Source of the DNA: an uncultured Pelagimonas sp.
Lineage (GTDB): Bacteria; Pseudomonadota; Alphaproteobacteria; Rhodobacterales; Rhodobacteraceae
Direction of reading: 5' to 3'
Assembly: GCA_947497905.1 (NCBI GenBank)
Contig: CANMIH010000002.1
Location: 558,001-622,000 of the forward strand
Length of the DNA stretch: 64,000 nucleotides
Shown here: piece after piece, positions 40,676 through 49,078 of the stretch
How the letters are laid out: every line of letters starts with the position of its first letter
Position numbering within the stretch: the first letter of the stretch is position 1
Program-made: the position numbers and the translations under genes
The notes under the pieces: generated by a model
Databases searched by the model: none
What the model was told of the DNA's origin: nothing
The model's input: only the letters and a program-made list of their open reading frames with translations

Positions 40676-42592
40676 TTGGGCAACGCTCGCAATATCGCCT
40701 TTTGGATCGTACTATTTGTTCTGATCTTGGCCCTGTTCAGCCTGTTCTCAGGCAATGGAAATTCCCTTCAGAGCAACGAATCCAGCTATTCTGACTTTGT
40801 GCGTGCTGTTGAAAGCAAAGCGGTCAGTCAGGCTGTGATCGATGGCGAGCAGGTGCGTTATCGCACCAGCGACGGAAAAGAATTCGTCACCATCAAGCCG
40901 GAAGACGCCCAAGTCACCAATCTTCTGATCGACAACAATGTGCCGGTGAGCGCCGAGCAGCAGGAACAATCGACCTTCCAGTCGTTCATCCTTTCGCTGT
41001 TGCCGTTCCTTCTGCTCATTGGGGTCTGGATCTACTTCATGAACCGCATGCAGGGCGGTGGCAAAGGTGGCGCGATGGGCTTTGGCAAATCCAAGGCCAA
41101 GCTGCTGACCGAAAAACATGGACGCGTGACATTTGATGACGTCGCTGGCATCGATGAAGCCAAAGAAGAGCTGGAAGAGATTGTTGAATTCCTGCGCAAC
41201 CCGCAGAAGTTCTCTAGCCTTGGCGGCAAAATCCCGACCGGTGCGCTGCTTGAGGGCCCTCCCGGTACCGGTAAAACCCTTTTGGCGCGCGCAATCGCGG
41301 GCGAGGCGGGCGTGCCGTTCTTCACCATTTCGGGCTCTGACTTTGTTGAGATGTTTGTGGGGGTGGGCGCGAGCCGTGTCCGCGACATGTTCGAACAGGC
41401 GAAGAAAAACGCGCCGTGTATTGTGTTCATCGACGAAATCGACGCTGTGGGCCGCGCCCGTGGCCAAGGTTATGGCGGTGGCAACGACGAACGCGAGCAA
41501 ACCCTGAACCAGCTTCTGGTTGAGATGGACGGGTTTGAGGCCAACGAAGGTGTTATCATCATCGCGGCGACCAACCGTCGTGACGTGCTTGACCCTGCCT
41601 TGCTGCGTCCGGGTCGTTTTGACCGTCAGGTCACTGTTCCAAATCCGGATATCAAAGGCCGTGAGAAAATTCTGGGTGTGCATGCCCGCAAATCGCCTTT
41701 GGGCCCTGACGTTGATCTGCGCATCATTGCGCGGGGGACACCGGGTTTCTCAGGCGCCGAGCTTGCCAACCTTGTGAACGAAGCCGCCCTTAACGCCGCG
41801 CGCGTGGGCCGTCGCTTTGTCACGATGGAAGATTTCAACAATGCCCGTGATAAAATCATCATGGGGGCCGAGCGCCGGTCGAAAGTGCGGACACAGGAGC
41901 TTATGGAGCGGGTGGCCTACCACGAAGCGGGCCACGCCATCGTCGGCTTGACGCTGCCGAAATGTGATCCGGTCTATAAGGCCACCATTATCGCCCGTGG
42001 TTTTGCCGAGGGTATGGTTGTCTCGCTGCCCGAAAGCGACAAGGTGCTGACTGTGAAGGCCGAGCTGGAACAGAAGATCGCCATGACCATGGGCGGCAAA
42101 GCGGCTGAGCTGATCAAATACGGCGAAGACGAAGTGTCGAACGGCGCGGGTGGGGACATCCAGCAAGCAACCGCAAGCGCGCGTGCCATGGTTCTGCGTT
42201 TCGGCATGTCCGACAAGGTCGGCAACATTGACTATGCCGAGGCGCATGAGGGTTATCAGGGCAACACTGCTGGTTTCTCGGTTTCGGCCCAGACCAAAGA
42301 GCTGATCGAATCCGAAGTGAAACGTCTGGTGGACGAAGGGCTGGAAACCGCGCTGCGCATCCTGACCGAACGAAAGGATGAGTGGGAACGTCTGGCCGAA
42401 GGTCTGTTGGAGTATGAAACTCTGACCGGGGCGGAAATCGACCGCGTGATCAAAGGCGAGCCACCGCATTCGGATGATGACGATGCGGATGGGGCAGAGG
42501 ACAAACCCAGCCTGACCGCTATCCCTAAAACCAAACCCAAGGCCAAACCGGCCACCGGCGAGGATGGCATGGAGCCCGAACCCAACGCATGA
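40676..42592 (+). CDS. ftsH: ATP-dependent zinc metalloprotease FtsH
   Basis: A 638-residue membrane-bound AAA+ protease that degrades misfolded membrane proteins and regulatory proteins. Two N-terminal membrane helices (residues about 8-25 and 100-122) flank a periplasmic domain. Walker A is GPPGTGKT (194-201), Walker B lies in [16 protein letters not shown], and the zinc motif is HEAGH (416-420). The start codon is TTG at 40676, with AAAGGAG 8 nt before and the conserved [11 protein letters not shown]-terminus; no ATG serves. Acidic C-terminal tail. The methyltransferase gene overlaps the stop by 4 nt. Confidence 0.97.
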   Translation: MGNARNIAFWIVLFVLILALFSLFSGNGNSLQSNESSYSDFVRAVESKAVSQAVIDGEQVRYRTSDGKEFVTIKPEDAQVTNLLIDNNVPVSAEQQEQSTFQSFILSLLPFLLLIGVWIYFMNRMQGGGKGGAMGFGKSKAKLLTEKHGRVTFDDVAGIDEAKEELEEIVEFLRNPQKFSSLGGKIPTGALLEGPPGTGKTLLARAIAGEAGVPFFTISGSDFVEMFVGVGASRVRDMFEQAKKNAPCIVFIDEIDAVGRARGQGYGGGNDEREQTLNQLLVEMDGFEANEGVIIIAATNRRDVLDPALLRPGRFDRQVTVPNPDIKGREKILGVHARKSPLGPDVDLRIIARGTPGFSGAELANLVNEAALNAARVGRRFVTMEDFNNARDKIIMGAERRSKVRTQELMERVAYHEAGHAIVGLTLPKCDPVYKATIIARGFAEGMVVSLPESDKVLTVKAELEQKIAMTMGGKAAELIKYGEDEVSNGAGGDIQQATASARAMVLRFGMSDKVGNIDYAEAHEGYQGNTAGFSVSAQTKELIESEVKRLVDEGLETALRILTERKDEWERLAEGLLEYETLTGAEIDRVIKGEPPHSDDDDADGAEDKPSLTAIPKTKPKAKPATGEDGMEPEPNA

Positions 42593-43371
42593 GTGATCGC
42601 GCAAAAGATTGGGATCCGGCGGCCTACCACCGGTTCCAAGGGCATCGACTGCGCCCGGCATTGGATCTTTTGCGCGCTTTGCCTGAAACACCCCAAGGGG
42701 ATGTGATTGATCTTGGATGCGGGGCCGGCGATGTCGGCCCCGCTTTGCGTGCCACGGGCCTTGAGGGCGCGTTGATCGGCGTTGACCTGTCAGAGGCCAT
42801 GCTGGCCAAAGCGCAGGATCTGGATGTCTATGATCACCTGCTTCAGGCGGATGTGTGCGGCTGGTCTCCGGCGCGTCCTCCTGCGCTGATTTTCTCAAAT
42901 GCGGCTTTGCATTGGGTTGACGATCATCGGGCCTTATTTGCGCATTTGGTTGATCAATTGGCCCTCGGCGGCACGCTTGCGGTGCAGATGCCTCATCAAA
43001 ACAATGCGCCATCTCATCATATGTGGCGCACTCTTGCGGAAGAGTTCTTTCCGGGGCGTTTGGCCAAAACAAAGCTGCCCGGCATTCTGAAACCGGCAGA
43101 ATATCACCATCTTCTGGCACCACTGGGGCAGGTGTCTTTGTGGGAAACCGAGTATTATCAGCAATTGCCAGCCAGTGATCTGGGCAACCCAGTGCGCCTG
43201 TTCACTGAAAGCACCTTTGCGCGTCCGATTTTGCAGATGCTGAACAGCGATGAGCAACGTCATCTGATCCGCGCCTATGAAGAGGTGATCCCCAGCGCTT
43301 ATCCGGTTGCCAAAGATGGCTCGGTGCTGTTTCCCTTCCGACGATTGTTTTTCACCGTAACGCGAGACTAG
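42589..43371 (+). CDS. Trans-aconitate 2-methyltransferase-like SAM methyltransferase
   Basis: A 260-residue class I SAM-dependent methyltransferase. Motif I is [19 protein letters not shown], and [12 protein letters not shown] is the SAM-contacting second strand. The opening [25 protein letters not shown] is like trans-aconitate methyltransferase, and the later segment [33 protein letters not shown] agrees. Substrate assignment is inferred. It overlaps ftsH by ATGA and probably rides on its transcript. Confidence 0.85.
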   Translation: MSDRAKDWDPAAYHRFQGHRLRPALDLLRALPETPQGDVIDLGCGAGDVGPALRATGLEGALIGVDLSEAMLAKAQDLDVYDHLLQADVCGWSPARPPALIFSNAALHWVDDHRALFAHLVDQLALGGTLAVQMPHQNNAPSHHMWRTLAEEFFPGRLAKTKLPGILKPAEYHHLLAPLGQVSLWETEYYQQLPASDLGNPVRLFTESTFARPILQMLNSDEQRHLIRAYEEVIPSAYPVAKDGSVLFPFRRLFFTVTRD

Positions 43372-43378
43372 ACCTGCC

Positions 43379-43972
43379 ATGCCCGCTTTGATCCCCACCG
43401 ACTATCGTGCAACCGTGACTTGGGTGGGGACCGTCCCCGAGGGGGATGGCCTGCGGGCAGAGGCGGGGAACACTCTGACATTGGGGTGGGATGGACCCGA
43501 AGGCGAAAAACATGGCGGGCGCACACGGGCCTCTTGTGCGCGGGTGACCTCGCAATATGAGCGCGGCACTGAAATTGCCAACACCCGACAGCTGAGCGTG
43601 GTTTGCGCCACCGAACTTGCCGCGATTGCCGCCGAAATGGGGTTGGACGAGATAAGACCAGAATGGCTAGGAGCGACTTTGGTGATCGAGGGCATTCCGG
43701 ATTTCAGCTATGTGCCACCATCGGCGCGGCTGCAGGCCGAAGATGGCACCTGTCTGATTGTCGATATGAACAACCGCCCCTGCATTTTCCCCGCCAAGGA
43801 AATTGATAAAGATCATCCGGGAATCGGACCCAAGTTCAAACCCGCGGCCAAAGGTCGGCGTGGTGTCACAGCCTGGGTGGAACGGCCCGGAACGTTGAAA
43901 ATTGGCGACGTTTTGCGACTGCATATCCCGGATCAGCGGGGCTGGGCGCCCGCATTGCCCCTGAAATCTTAG
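43379..43972 (+). CDS. MOSC-domain protein
   Basis: A 197-residue protein with a MOSC (molybdenum cofactor sulfurase C-terminal) type fold. Typical pieces are [40 protein letters not shown], where an aspartate and a cysteine stand at the expected active-site strand, and [21 protein letters not shown] at the C-terminus. It may handle sulfur or molybdenum cofactor, but function is unproven. It starts 7 nt after the methyltransferase. Confidence 0.8.
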   Translation: MPALIPTDYRATVTWVGTVPEGDGLRAEAGNTLTLGWDGPEGEKHGGRTRASCARVTSQYERGTEIANTRQLSVVCATELAAIAAEMGLDEIRPEWLGATLVIEGIPDFSYVPPSARLQAEDGTCLIVDMNNRPCIFPAKEIDKDHPGIGPKFKPAAKGRRGVTAWVERPGTLKIGDVLRLHIPDQRGWAPALPLKS

Positions 43973-44075
43973 GGTTTTCCGGCAAAAACAGCCATTTTTT
44001 CGCTTCGCCGCAAGAACAACGTGAAATGTCGGAAACGCGGTCACTCTGCGTGTCGCAGATCGTTATCCCTAGATG

Positions 44076-44087
44076 CAATTCGAATTG
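44076..44087. promoter_or_regulatory. 12-bp palindrome in the fhs leader
   Basis: CAATTCGAATTG is a perfect 12-bp dyad, directly followed by ATTGTATACCAAT (44084-44096), a near-palindrome, 23 nt before the fhs start codon. A regulator site is possible; no family is assigned. Confidence 0.3.
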
Positions 44088-44109
44088 TATACCAATGGGG
44101 ACCGAAACC

Positions 44110-45786
44110 ATGGCCTATAAGAGCGACATTGAAATTGCCCGCGAGGCAACCAAGAAACCGATCCAGCAGATCGGTGACAAACTGGGTATTCCGACAGAGC
44201 ACCTGCTGCCCTACGGCCACGACAAAGCCAAAGTTGGCCAAGATTTCATCAACTCGGTTCAGGACCGCGAAGACGGCAAACTGATCCTTGTGACCGCGAT
44301 CAACCCGACCCCGGCGGGCGAAGGTAAAACCACCACCACCGTTGGTCTGGGTGACGGCCTGAACCGCATTGGCAAAAACGCCATGGTGTGTATCCGCGAA
44401 GCGTCGCTTGGCCCGAACTTCGGTATGAAGGGTGGCGCAGCCGGGGGCGGTTACGCTCAGGTTGTTCCGATGGAAGAAATGAACCTGCACTTCACAGGTG
44501 ACTTCCACGCGATCACTTCGGCCCACTCGCTGCTGTCGGCCATGATCGACAACCACATCTACTGGGGCAACGAGCAGGAAATCGACATCCGCCGCGTTCA
44601 GTGGCGTCGCGTTGTTGACATGAACGACCGCGCTCTGCGTCAGGTGAACCTGAGCTTGGGCGGCGTTTCGAACGGCTTCCCACGTGAAGGTGGCTTTGAC
44701 ATCACCGTTGCTTCGGAAGTTATGGCGATCCTGTGCCTGGCCAACGACTTGAAAGACCTGGAAAAGCGTCTGGGTGACATGATTGTGGCCTACCGCCGTG
44801 ACCGTTCGCCGGTCTTCTGCCGCGACATCAAAGCAGAAGGTGCCATGACCGTTCTGCTGAAGGACGCGATGCAGCCGAACCTGGTGCAGACCCTGGAAAA
44901 CAACCCGGCCTTTGTACACGGTGGTCCGTTCGCGAACATCGCACACGGCTGTAACTCGGTTATCGCAACCAAAACCGCGCTGAAGCTGTCGGACTACGTT
45001 GTAACCGAGGCGGGCTTTGGTGCCGACCTTGGTGCCGAGAAGTTCATGAACATCAAATGCCGCAAAGCGGGCATCGCGCCGTCGGCCGTTGTTCTGGTTG
45101 CGACCGTTCGCGCCATGAAGATGAACGGTGGCGTTGCCAAAGCCGATCTGGGTGCAGAAAATGTTGACGCGGTTAAGAATGGTTGTGCCAACCTTGGCCG
45201 TCACATCGAGAACGTGAAATCCTTCGGTGTTCCGGTTGTGGTCGCCATCAACCACTTTGTCACCGACACCGATGCTGAAGTTCAGGCTGTGAAAGACTAT
45301 GTAGCTGAGCACGGTTGTGAAGCGGTTCTGTCGCGTCACTGGGAGCTGGGTTCGGAAGGTTCCGCACCGCTGGCAGAGAAAGTGGTTGAGCTGGTTGAAG
45401 GTGGCAGCGCCAACTTCGCTCCGATCTACCCTGACGAAATGCCGCTGTTTGAGAAAATCGAAACCATTGCCAAGCGTATCTACCGTGCCGACGAAGTTCT
45501 GGCCGACAAGAAGATCCGCGATCAGCTGAAGCTCTGGGAAGAGCAGGGCTATGGCAACCTGCCGGTCTGCATGGCGAAAACCCAGTACAGCTTCTCGACC
45601 GACCCGAACCTGCGCGGCGCGCCCACCGGCCATTCGGTTCCGGTTCGCGAAGTACGCCTGTCGGCAGGTGCCGGTTTTGTCGTAGTTGTCTGCGGCGAGA
45701 TCATGACCATGCCGGGTCTGCCGCGCAAACCCGCAGCGGAATCGATCTGCCTGAACGATGCCGGCGAGATCGAAGGCCTGTTCTAA
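44110..45786 (+). CDS. fhs: Formate--tetrahydrofolate ligase
   Basis: A 558-residue ATP-dependent ligase making 10-formyl-THF from formate and THF in the cytoplasm. The ATP site is [21 protein letters not shown] (the TPAGEGKT motif at residues 67-74), with [36 protein letters not shown] and [11 protein letters not shown] as conserved blocks. The ATG at 44110 is chosen for the [10 protein letters not shown] start and GGGGA upstream; an ATG at 44095 is possible. Codon usage is even more biased toward preferred codons than in neighbours, as for a strongly expressed gene. folD lies nearby, giving a C1 module. Confidence 0.97.
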   Translation: MAYKSDIEIAREATKKPIQQIGDKLGIPTEHLLPYGHDKAKVGQDFINSVQDREDGKLILVTAINPTPAGEGKTTTTVGLGDGLNRIGKNAMVCIREASLGPNFGMKGGAAGGGYAQVVPMEEMNLHFTGDFHAITSAHSLLSAMIDNHIYWGNEQEIDIRRVQWRRVVDMNDRALRQVNLSLGGVSNGFPREGGFDITVASEVMAILCLANDLKDLEKRLGDMIVAYRRDRSPVFCRDIKAEGAMTVLLKDAMQPNLVQTLENNPAFVHGGPFANIAHGCNSVIATKTALKLSDYVVTEAGFGADLGAEKFMNIKCRKAGIAPSAVVLVATVRAMKMNGGVAKADLGAENVDAVKNGCANLGRHIENVKSFGVPVVVAINHFVTDTDAEVQAVKDYVAEHGCEAVLSRHWELGSEGSAPLAEKVVELVEGGSANFAPIYPDEMPLFEKIETIAKRIYRADEVLADKKIRDQLKLWEEQGYGNLPVCMAKTQYSFSTDPNLRGAPTGHSVPVREVRLSAGAGFVVVVCGEIMTMPGLPRKPAAESICLNDAGEIEGLF

Positions 45787-45792
45787 AATCCT

Positions 45793-45846
45793 GGATGGGA
45801 GGCGGGATACCGCTCGTGCCAGAGGCACATCGCCCCGCCCCCATCC
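45793..45846 (+). other. Structured RNA segment after fhs
   Basis: GGATGGG-A-GGCGGG (45793-45806) pairs fully with CCCGCCCCCATCC (45834-45846) apart from one bulged A. The loop holds a smaller stem GTGCC-AGA-GGCAC. It lies 6 nt after the fhs stop and 4 nt before the terminator hairpin. Confidence 0.65.
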
Positions 45847-45850
45847 CGCG

Positions 45851-45882
45851 AACCGCGTTTCACATCTGTGATGCGCGGTTTT
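45851..45882 (+). terminator. Terminator of fhs
   Basis: AACCGCG and CGCGGTT form the base of the stem, with an internal CACA/TGTG pair, followed by a short T-run (TTTT). It is the second hairpin after fhs. Confidence 0.75.
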
Positions 45883-45937
45883 GCATATTGAAGTTTCGGG
45901 TCAGGCACGGCATGGCCCACTCTCGAAAGGAGTTGCC

Positions 45938-46234
45938 ATGCTGGATCCGTCTGACTGCCCTGATATGCCTGTGCTGCGCACACAGATTGATGCGCTGGAT
46001 CGCGAGTTGGTGCAATTGCTGCGCCGTCGCGCGGGCTATATCGATCGGGCGATTGAGATCAAAAGCGAGGCCGGTCTTCCGGCCCGCATTCCGGACCGGG
46101 TGGAAGATGTTGTCACCAAGGTTCGTGCCACCGCCATTGAAGAAGATCTGGATCCTGATCTGATCGAGACATTGTGGCGGCAGCTGATTGACTGGTCGAT
46201 TGCGCGCGAGGCGCAGCAGATTGACCTCGACTAA
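45938..46234 (+). CDS. Chorismate mutase (AroQ class)
   Basis: A 98-residue AroQ-class chorismate mutase, all helical, converting chorismate to prephenate for phenylalanine and tyrosine synthesis. The first helix LRTQIDALDRELVQLLRRRAGYIDRAIEIK carries the conserved arginine and the lysine of the active site; the second part has RVEDVVTKVRATA and ETLWRQLIDWSIAREA. The ATG at 45938 follows AAAGGAG. It is separate from prephenate enzymes. It lies between fhs and folD with its own ribosome-binding site. Confidence 0.93.
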   Translation: MLDPSDCPDMPVLRTQIDALDRELVQLLRRRAGYIDRAIEIKSEAGLPARIPDRVEDVVTKVRATAIEEDLDPDLIETLWRQLIDWSIAREAQQIDLD

Positions 46235-46279
46235 AGACCGCGGCCTTCGGGTTGCGACCCCGAGAGGAAAGGGAGCGAG

Positions 46280-47179
46280 ATGACGGCAACAGTGATCGAC
46301 GGCAAGGCCTTTGCAGGCACCGTCCGTGAAAAAGTAGCGGCCCATGTGGCACGCCTGAAGGAAGAAAACGGCATCACCCCCGGTCTGGCGGTGGTTCTGG
46401 TGGGCGAAGATCCCGCAAGTCAGGTCTATGTGCGCTCAAAAGGCAAGCAGACCGTAGAAGTTGGCATGAACTCGTTCGAGCACAAGCTGGATGCGGATAC
46501 CTCGGAAGAAGATCTACTGGCGCTTCTGGACAAACTGAATGCCGACGAAACCGTGCATGGTATTCTGGTGCAGCTGCCGCTGCCCAAGCATCTGAACGAA
46601 GATCTGGTGATCAACCGTATTGATCCGGCAAAAGACGTGGACGGGTTCCACATCTCGAACGTGGGTCTGTTGGGCACCGGTCAGAAATCGATGGTTCCCT
46701 GCACACCACTGGGCTGTCTGATGATGTTGCGTGACCACCATGGGTCGCTGTCGGGTCTGAACGCCGTGGTCGTGGGCCGGTCAAACATCGTGGGCAAGCC
46801 GATGGCGAACCTGCTGCTGAAAGACAGCTGCACCGTGACCATCGCGCATTCGCGCACCAAAAACATCGAAGAGGTCTGCAAGCAGGCGGATATCGTTGTG
46901 GCCGCAGTAGGTCGCCCGGAAATGGTGACCGGTGACTGGATCAAGCCCGGCGCCACCGTGATTGATGTGGGCATCAACCGCATTCCGCACCCCACAGAAG
47001 AGGGCAAAACCAAACTGGTTGGCGATTGCGACTACGCAAGCTGCGCCGAGGTTGCTGGCGCGATCACTCCGGTTCCCGGTGGTGTTGGTCCGATGACCAT
47101 TGCCTGCCTGCTGGCGAACACCTTGACCGCCTGCTGCCGCGCAAATGGCTTGGCAGAGCCAGAAGGTCTGACCGCCTAA
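46280..47179 (+). CDS. folD: Bifunctional methylene-THF dehydrogenase/methenyl-THF cyclohydrolase
   Basis: A 299-residue FolD that interconverts 5,10-methylene-, 5,10-methenyl- and 10-formyl-THF with NADP. Hallmarks are [23 protein letters not shown] (with Tyr and Lys of the cyclohydrolase site), [56 protein letters not shown] and [19 protein letters not shown]. Good ribosome-binding site upstream. With fhs it forms a formate-to-methylene-THF route. A terminator at 47218-47246 follows. Confidence 0.98.
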   Translation: MTATVIDGKAFAGTVREKVAAHVARLKEENGITPGLAVVLVGEDPASQVYVRSKGKQTVEVGMNSFEHKLDADTSEEDLLALLDKLNADETVHGILVQLPLPKHLNEDLVINRIDPAKDVDGFHISNVGLLGTGQKSMVPCTPLGCLMMLRDHHGSLSGLNAVVVGRSNIVGKPMANLLLKDSCTVTIAHSRTKNIEEVCKQADIVVAAVGRPEMVTGDWIKPGATVIDVGINRIPHPTEEGKTKLVGDCDYASCAEVAGAITPVPGGVGPMTIACLLANTLTACCRANGLAEPEGLTA

Positions 47180-47217
47180 GTCACGTCTCCAAGGAAAAGC
47201 CTTGACGTATTGCATGA

Positions 47218-47246
47218 CCCTGTCCGACCATCGGGCAGGGTTTTTT
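47218..47246 (+). terminator. Terminator of folD
   Basis: CCCTGTCCG and CGGGCAGGG form a 9-bp stem (one G-U pair) with a 5-nt loop and six T following. It lies 38 nt after the folD stop. Confidence 0.93.
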
Positions 47247-47264
47247 GCTTAGCCGGAGGTAGCC

Positions 47265-47888
47265 ATGGCCAAGACCTATGCGGGACAAGACATCGAAATT
47301 GAGTTTGAGATGAAACGCTGTGTGCATGCGCGCAGCTGTTTTTTGAAACTGCCTCAGGTCTTTGACCCCTCACGACGGCCTTGGGTTGACCCTGACGCCG
47401 CCCCCGCAGAAGAGATTGCGGCCATGATCCGCAGCTGTCCCTCGGGGGCGCTGACTTTCCGGCGGTTGGATGGCGGTGTCGAGGAAACTCCGCCGCAGAT
47501 CAACCGGGTTGCGGTGTTGGAAAACGGCCCTCTGGCGCTGGCTGGGGATGTGACGGTGGGGGAGGACAAGATGCCCCGCGCCACGCTGTGCCGCTGTGGG
47601 AAGTCGGCCAATAAACCCTATTGTGACTATGCGCATGTCAAAGCCGAGTTCACCGCAACCGGGGAACCCACAACTGAGGCCAAACAGGATGAACTGGAGC
47701 GCGGTTCCGGGCTTGTCGCGACGGCTATTCCCGATGGGCCGCTTAAACTGGATGGGCCGATGGAGCTGACCACAGGCACGGGCAAAGGCATTGGCAAGAT
47801 GCGCCGCGCTTTCCTGTGCCGCTGTGGTGCGTCGAAAAACAAACCCTTCTGTGATGGCTCTCACAAAGAGATCGGCTTTACGGGTTAA
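47265..47888 (+). CDS. CDGSH iron-sulfur protein with ferredoxin-like N-terminus
   Basis: A 207-residue protein with three cluster-binding parts. Residues about 1-70 look like the divergent mono-cluster Fer4_19 domain (KRCVHARSCFLKLPQVF and MIRSCPSGAL). Two CDGSH-type motifs follow: LCRCGKSANKPYCDYAHVKAEF and LCRCGASKNKPFCDGSHKEIGF, each with a C-x-C-x(n)-C-x3-H pattern for a redox-active 2Fe-2S cluster. The role is unknown, with redox or iron-sulfur handling likely. It overlaps the convergent thioesterase gene by 4 nt. Confidence 0.9.
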   Translation: MAKTYAGQDIEIEFEMKRCVHARSCFLKLPQVFDPSRRPWVDPDAAPAEEIAAMIRSCPSGALTFRRLDGGVEETPPQINRVAVLENGPLALAGDVTVGEDKMPRATLCRCGKSANKPYCDYAHVKAEFTATGEPTTEAKQDELERGSGLVATAIPDGPLKLDGPMELTTGTGKGIGKMRRAFLCRCGASKNKPFCDGSHKEIGFTG

Positions 47889-48301
47889 TCCATCTTCACC
47901 GGAACCATGGTGCCTGACAGGGTGGCGATATGGGTCTCGACCCCATTGTCTACGGCGTAGACATCGGAGGTGACGATGATCAGACGCCGCCCGGGTTTGA
48001 TCACTTTGCCGCGCGCAATCAACATGTCGCCACGGGCCGGGGCCAAAAGGTGAATGCCAATTTCTGAGGTGAGAACGGCGTGTTGGTCATCCAGAACCGT
48101 CATGGCGGCCCCGCCTGCGGCGGTGTCGCCCAAGGTAAAGGTGAGCCCGGCATGGCCAAAGCCGTTGTGCTGTTTGAAGCCCTCAGAGATGGGGGCTTCT
48201 AATTCGACGGTGCCTTTGCCCACTGCACGCACCGAGGCGCCAATGGTTTGCAACATGGTTTGCGAGGCCAGAATGGCCTGAATACGTGGATCTTCAATCA
48301 T
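47885..48301 (-). CDS. PaaI-like hotdog thioesterase
   Basis: A 138-residue hotdog-fold thioesterase of the PaaI group. The motif FKQHNGFGHAGLTFTLGDTAAGGAAM contains the conserved HNGFGHAG and D that form the active site, and SEIGIHLLAPARGDMLIARGKVIKPGRRLIIVTSDVY is the strand pair typical of the family. It hydrolyses acyl-CoA, substrate unknown. It comes after pdeM on the same strand, with 67 nt between. Confidence 0.88.
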   Translation of the reverse strand: MIEDPRIQAILASQTMLQTIGASVRAVGKGTVELEAPISEGFKQHNGFGHAGLTFTLGDTAAGGAAMTVLDDQHAVLTSEIGIHLLAPARGDMLIARGKVIKPGRRLIIVTSDVYAVDNGVETHIATLSGTMVPVKMD

Positions 48302-48368
48302 GGGCTGACTGCAGCATGGTCACATCAATCGCACAAGTTTGACGTGGCGTATCAGGTTGGTTTGATCC

Positions 48369-49040
48369 TCACGCTACGCCGCGCGGCATGGGGATGGCCG
48401 CAGGGGTCGCGCCGGTTAGAATGGCTTTGGCGTCAGGCGCCATCAGATCACATAGCAGTGGATCGTCACTGCGCATGCCACCGGTATAGGCACCGTAAGC
48501 GGGCATCAGGAGGCGTACGTGATCCACAAGAAAGCAGGGGCGGGACAGGCTTCGCCCCCGCAGGCTCAACCGCGCTTTAGGATGGTAGTGCCCAGAGACT
48601 TCGCCCACCGCCTGTGGGGTTGCAATGTGCCGAAACTGAAGCCCGCCCAGGACAAGTTCTGCAAGGTGCTCCCCGCCAAGCGCGACCGGACCGGGATCGT
48701 GGTTGCCCTCAATCCAAACCCAGCTGCGCCCGGCTTGAAGTTTGGTGATCCAGAGGCGTTCGTCCTCATGCAAAAAGGCGTCGAGGCCCGGCGCATCAAA
48801 ACTGTCGCCGAGGCAAATCACCCGCCGAGCGCTGGTGGTAGACAGATCCGCCTCAAGCCGCTCAAGCGTGGCCCGAGTTTCGTAAGGGGGGAGTTGCGCC
48901 CCGCCCACCGCCGCCAGCCGTGCCGATTTGCCAAAGTGCAGATCTGACACCACCAAGGTGTCTTGCGCAGGCCAGAACAGGGCACCTGAGGGTAGGGCCT
49001 TGAGAGCAGCCCCCTGAAACTGAAAAGCATAAGCGGTCAT
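48369..49040 (-). CDS. pdeM: Ligase-associated DNA damage response endonuclease PdeM
   Basis: A 223-residue metallophosphatase-fold nuclease of the PdeM family. Motifs: VVSDLHFGKSARLAA, CLGDSFDAPG, WIEGNHDP and SGHYHPKARL, which are the dimetal ligands. It is normally encoded with a DEXH helicase, an exonuclease and an ATP-dependent DNA ligase in a repair cassette. Here it follows the helicase with a 38-nt gap; the ligase and exonuclease genes are not in the window. Confidence 0.92.
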   Translation of the reverse strand: MTAYAFQFQGAALKALPSGALFWPAQDTLVVSDLHFGKSARLAAVGGAQLPPYETRATLERLEADLSTTSARRVICLGDSFDAPGLDAFLHEDERLWITKLQAGRSWVWIEGNHDPGPVALGGEHLAELVLGGLQFRHIATPQAVGEVSGHYHPKARLSLRGRSLSRPCFLVDHVRLLMPAYGAYTGGMRSDDPLLCDLMAPDAKAILTGATPAAIPMPRGVA

Positions 49041-49078
49041 GGGTCCGTGATGTCGCGTTGCTGGATCAATGGCAAGGG

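Noticed and set aside
41750-43123. A 457-codon open frame opposite ftsH and the methyltransferase
   Set aside because: No ribosome-binding site or domain; it crosses two recognised genes on the other strand.
44041-45828. A 595-codon open frame on the minus strand opposite fhs
   Set aside because: It is a shadow produced by strong codon bias; the residues show no domain, and the + strand frame is an unmistakable formate-THF ligase.
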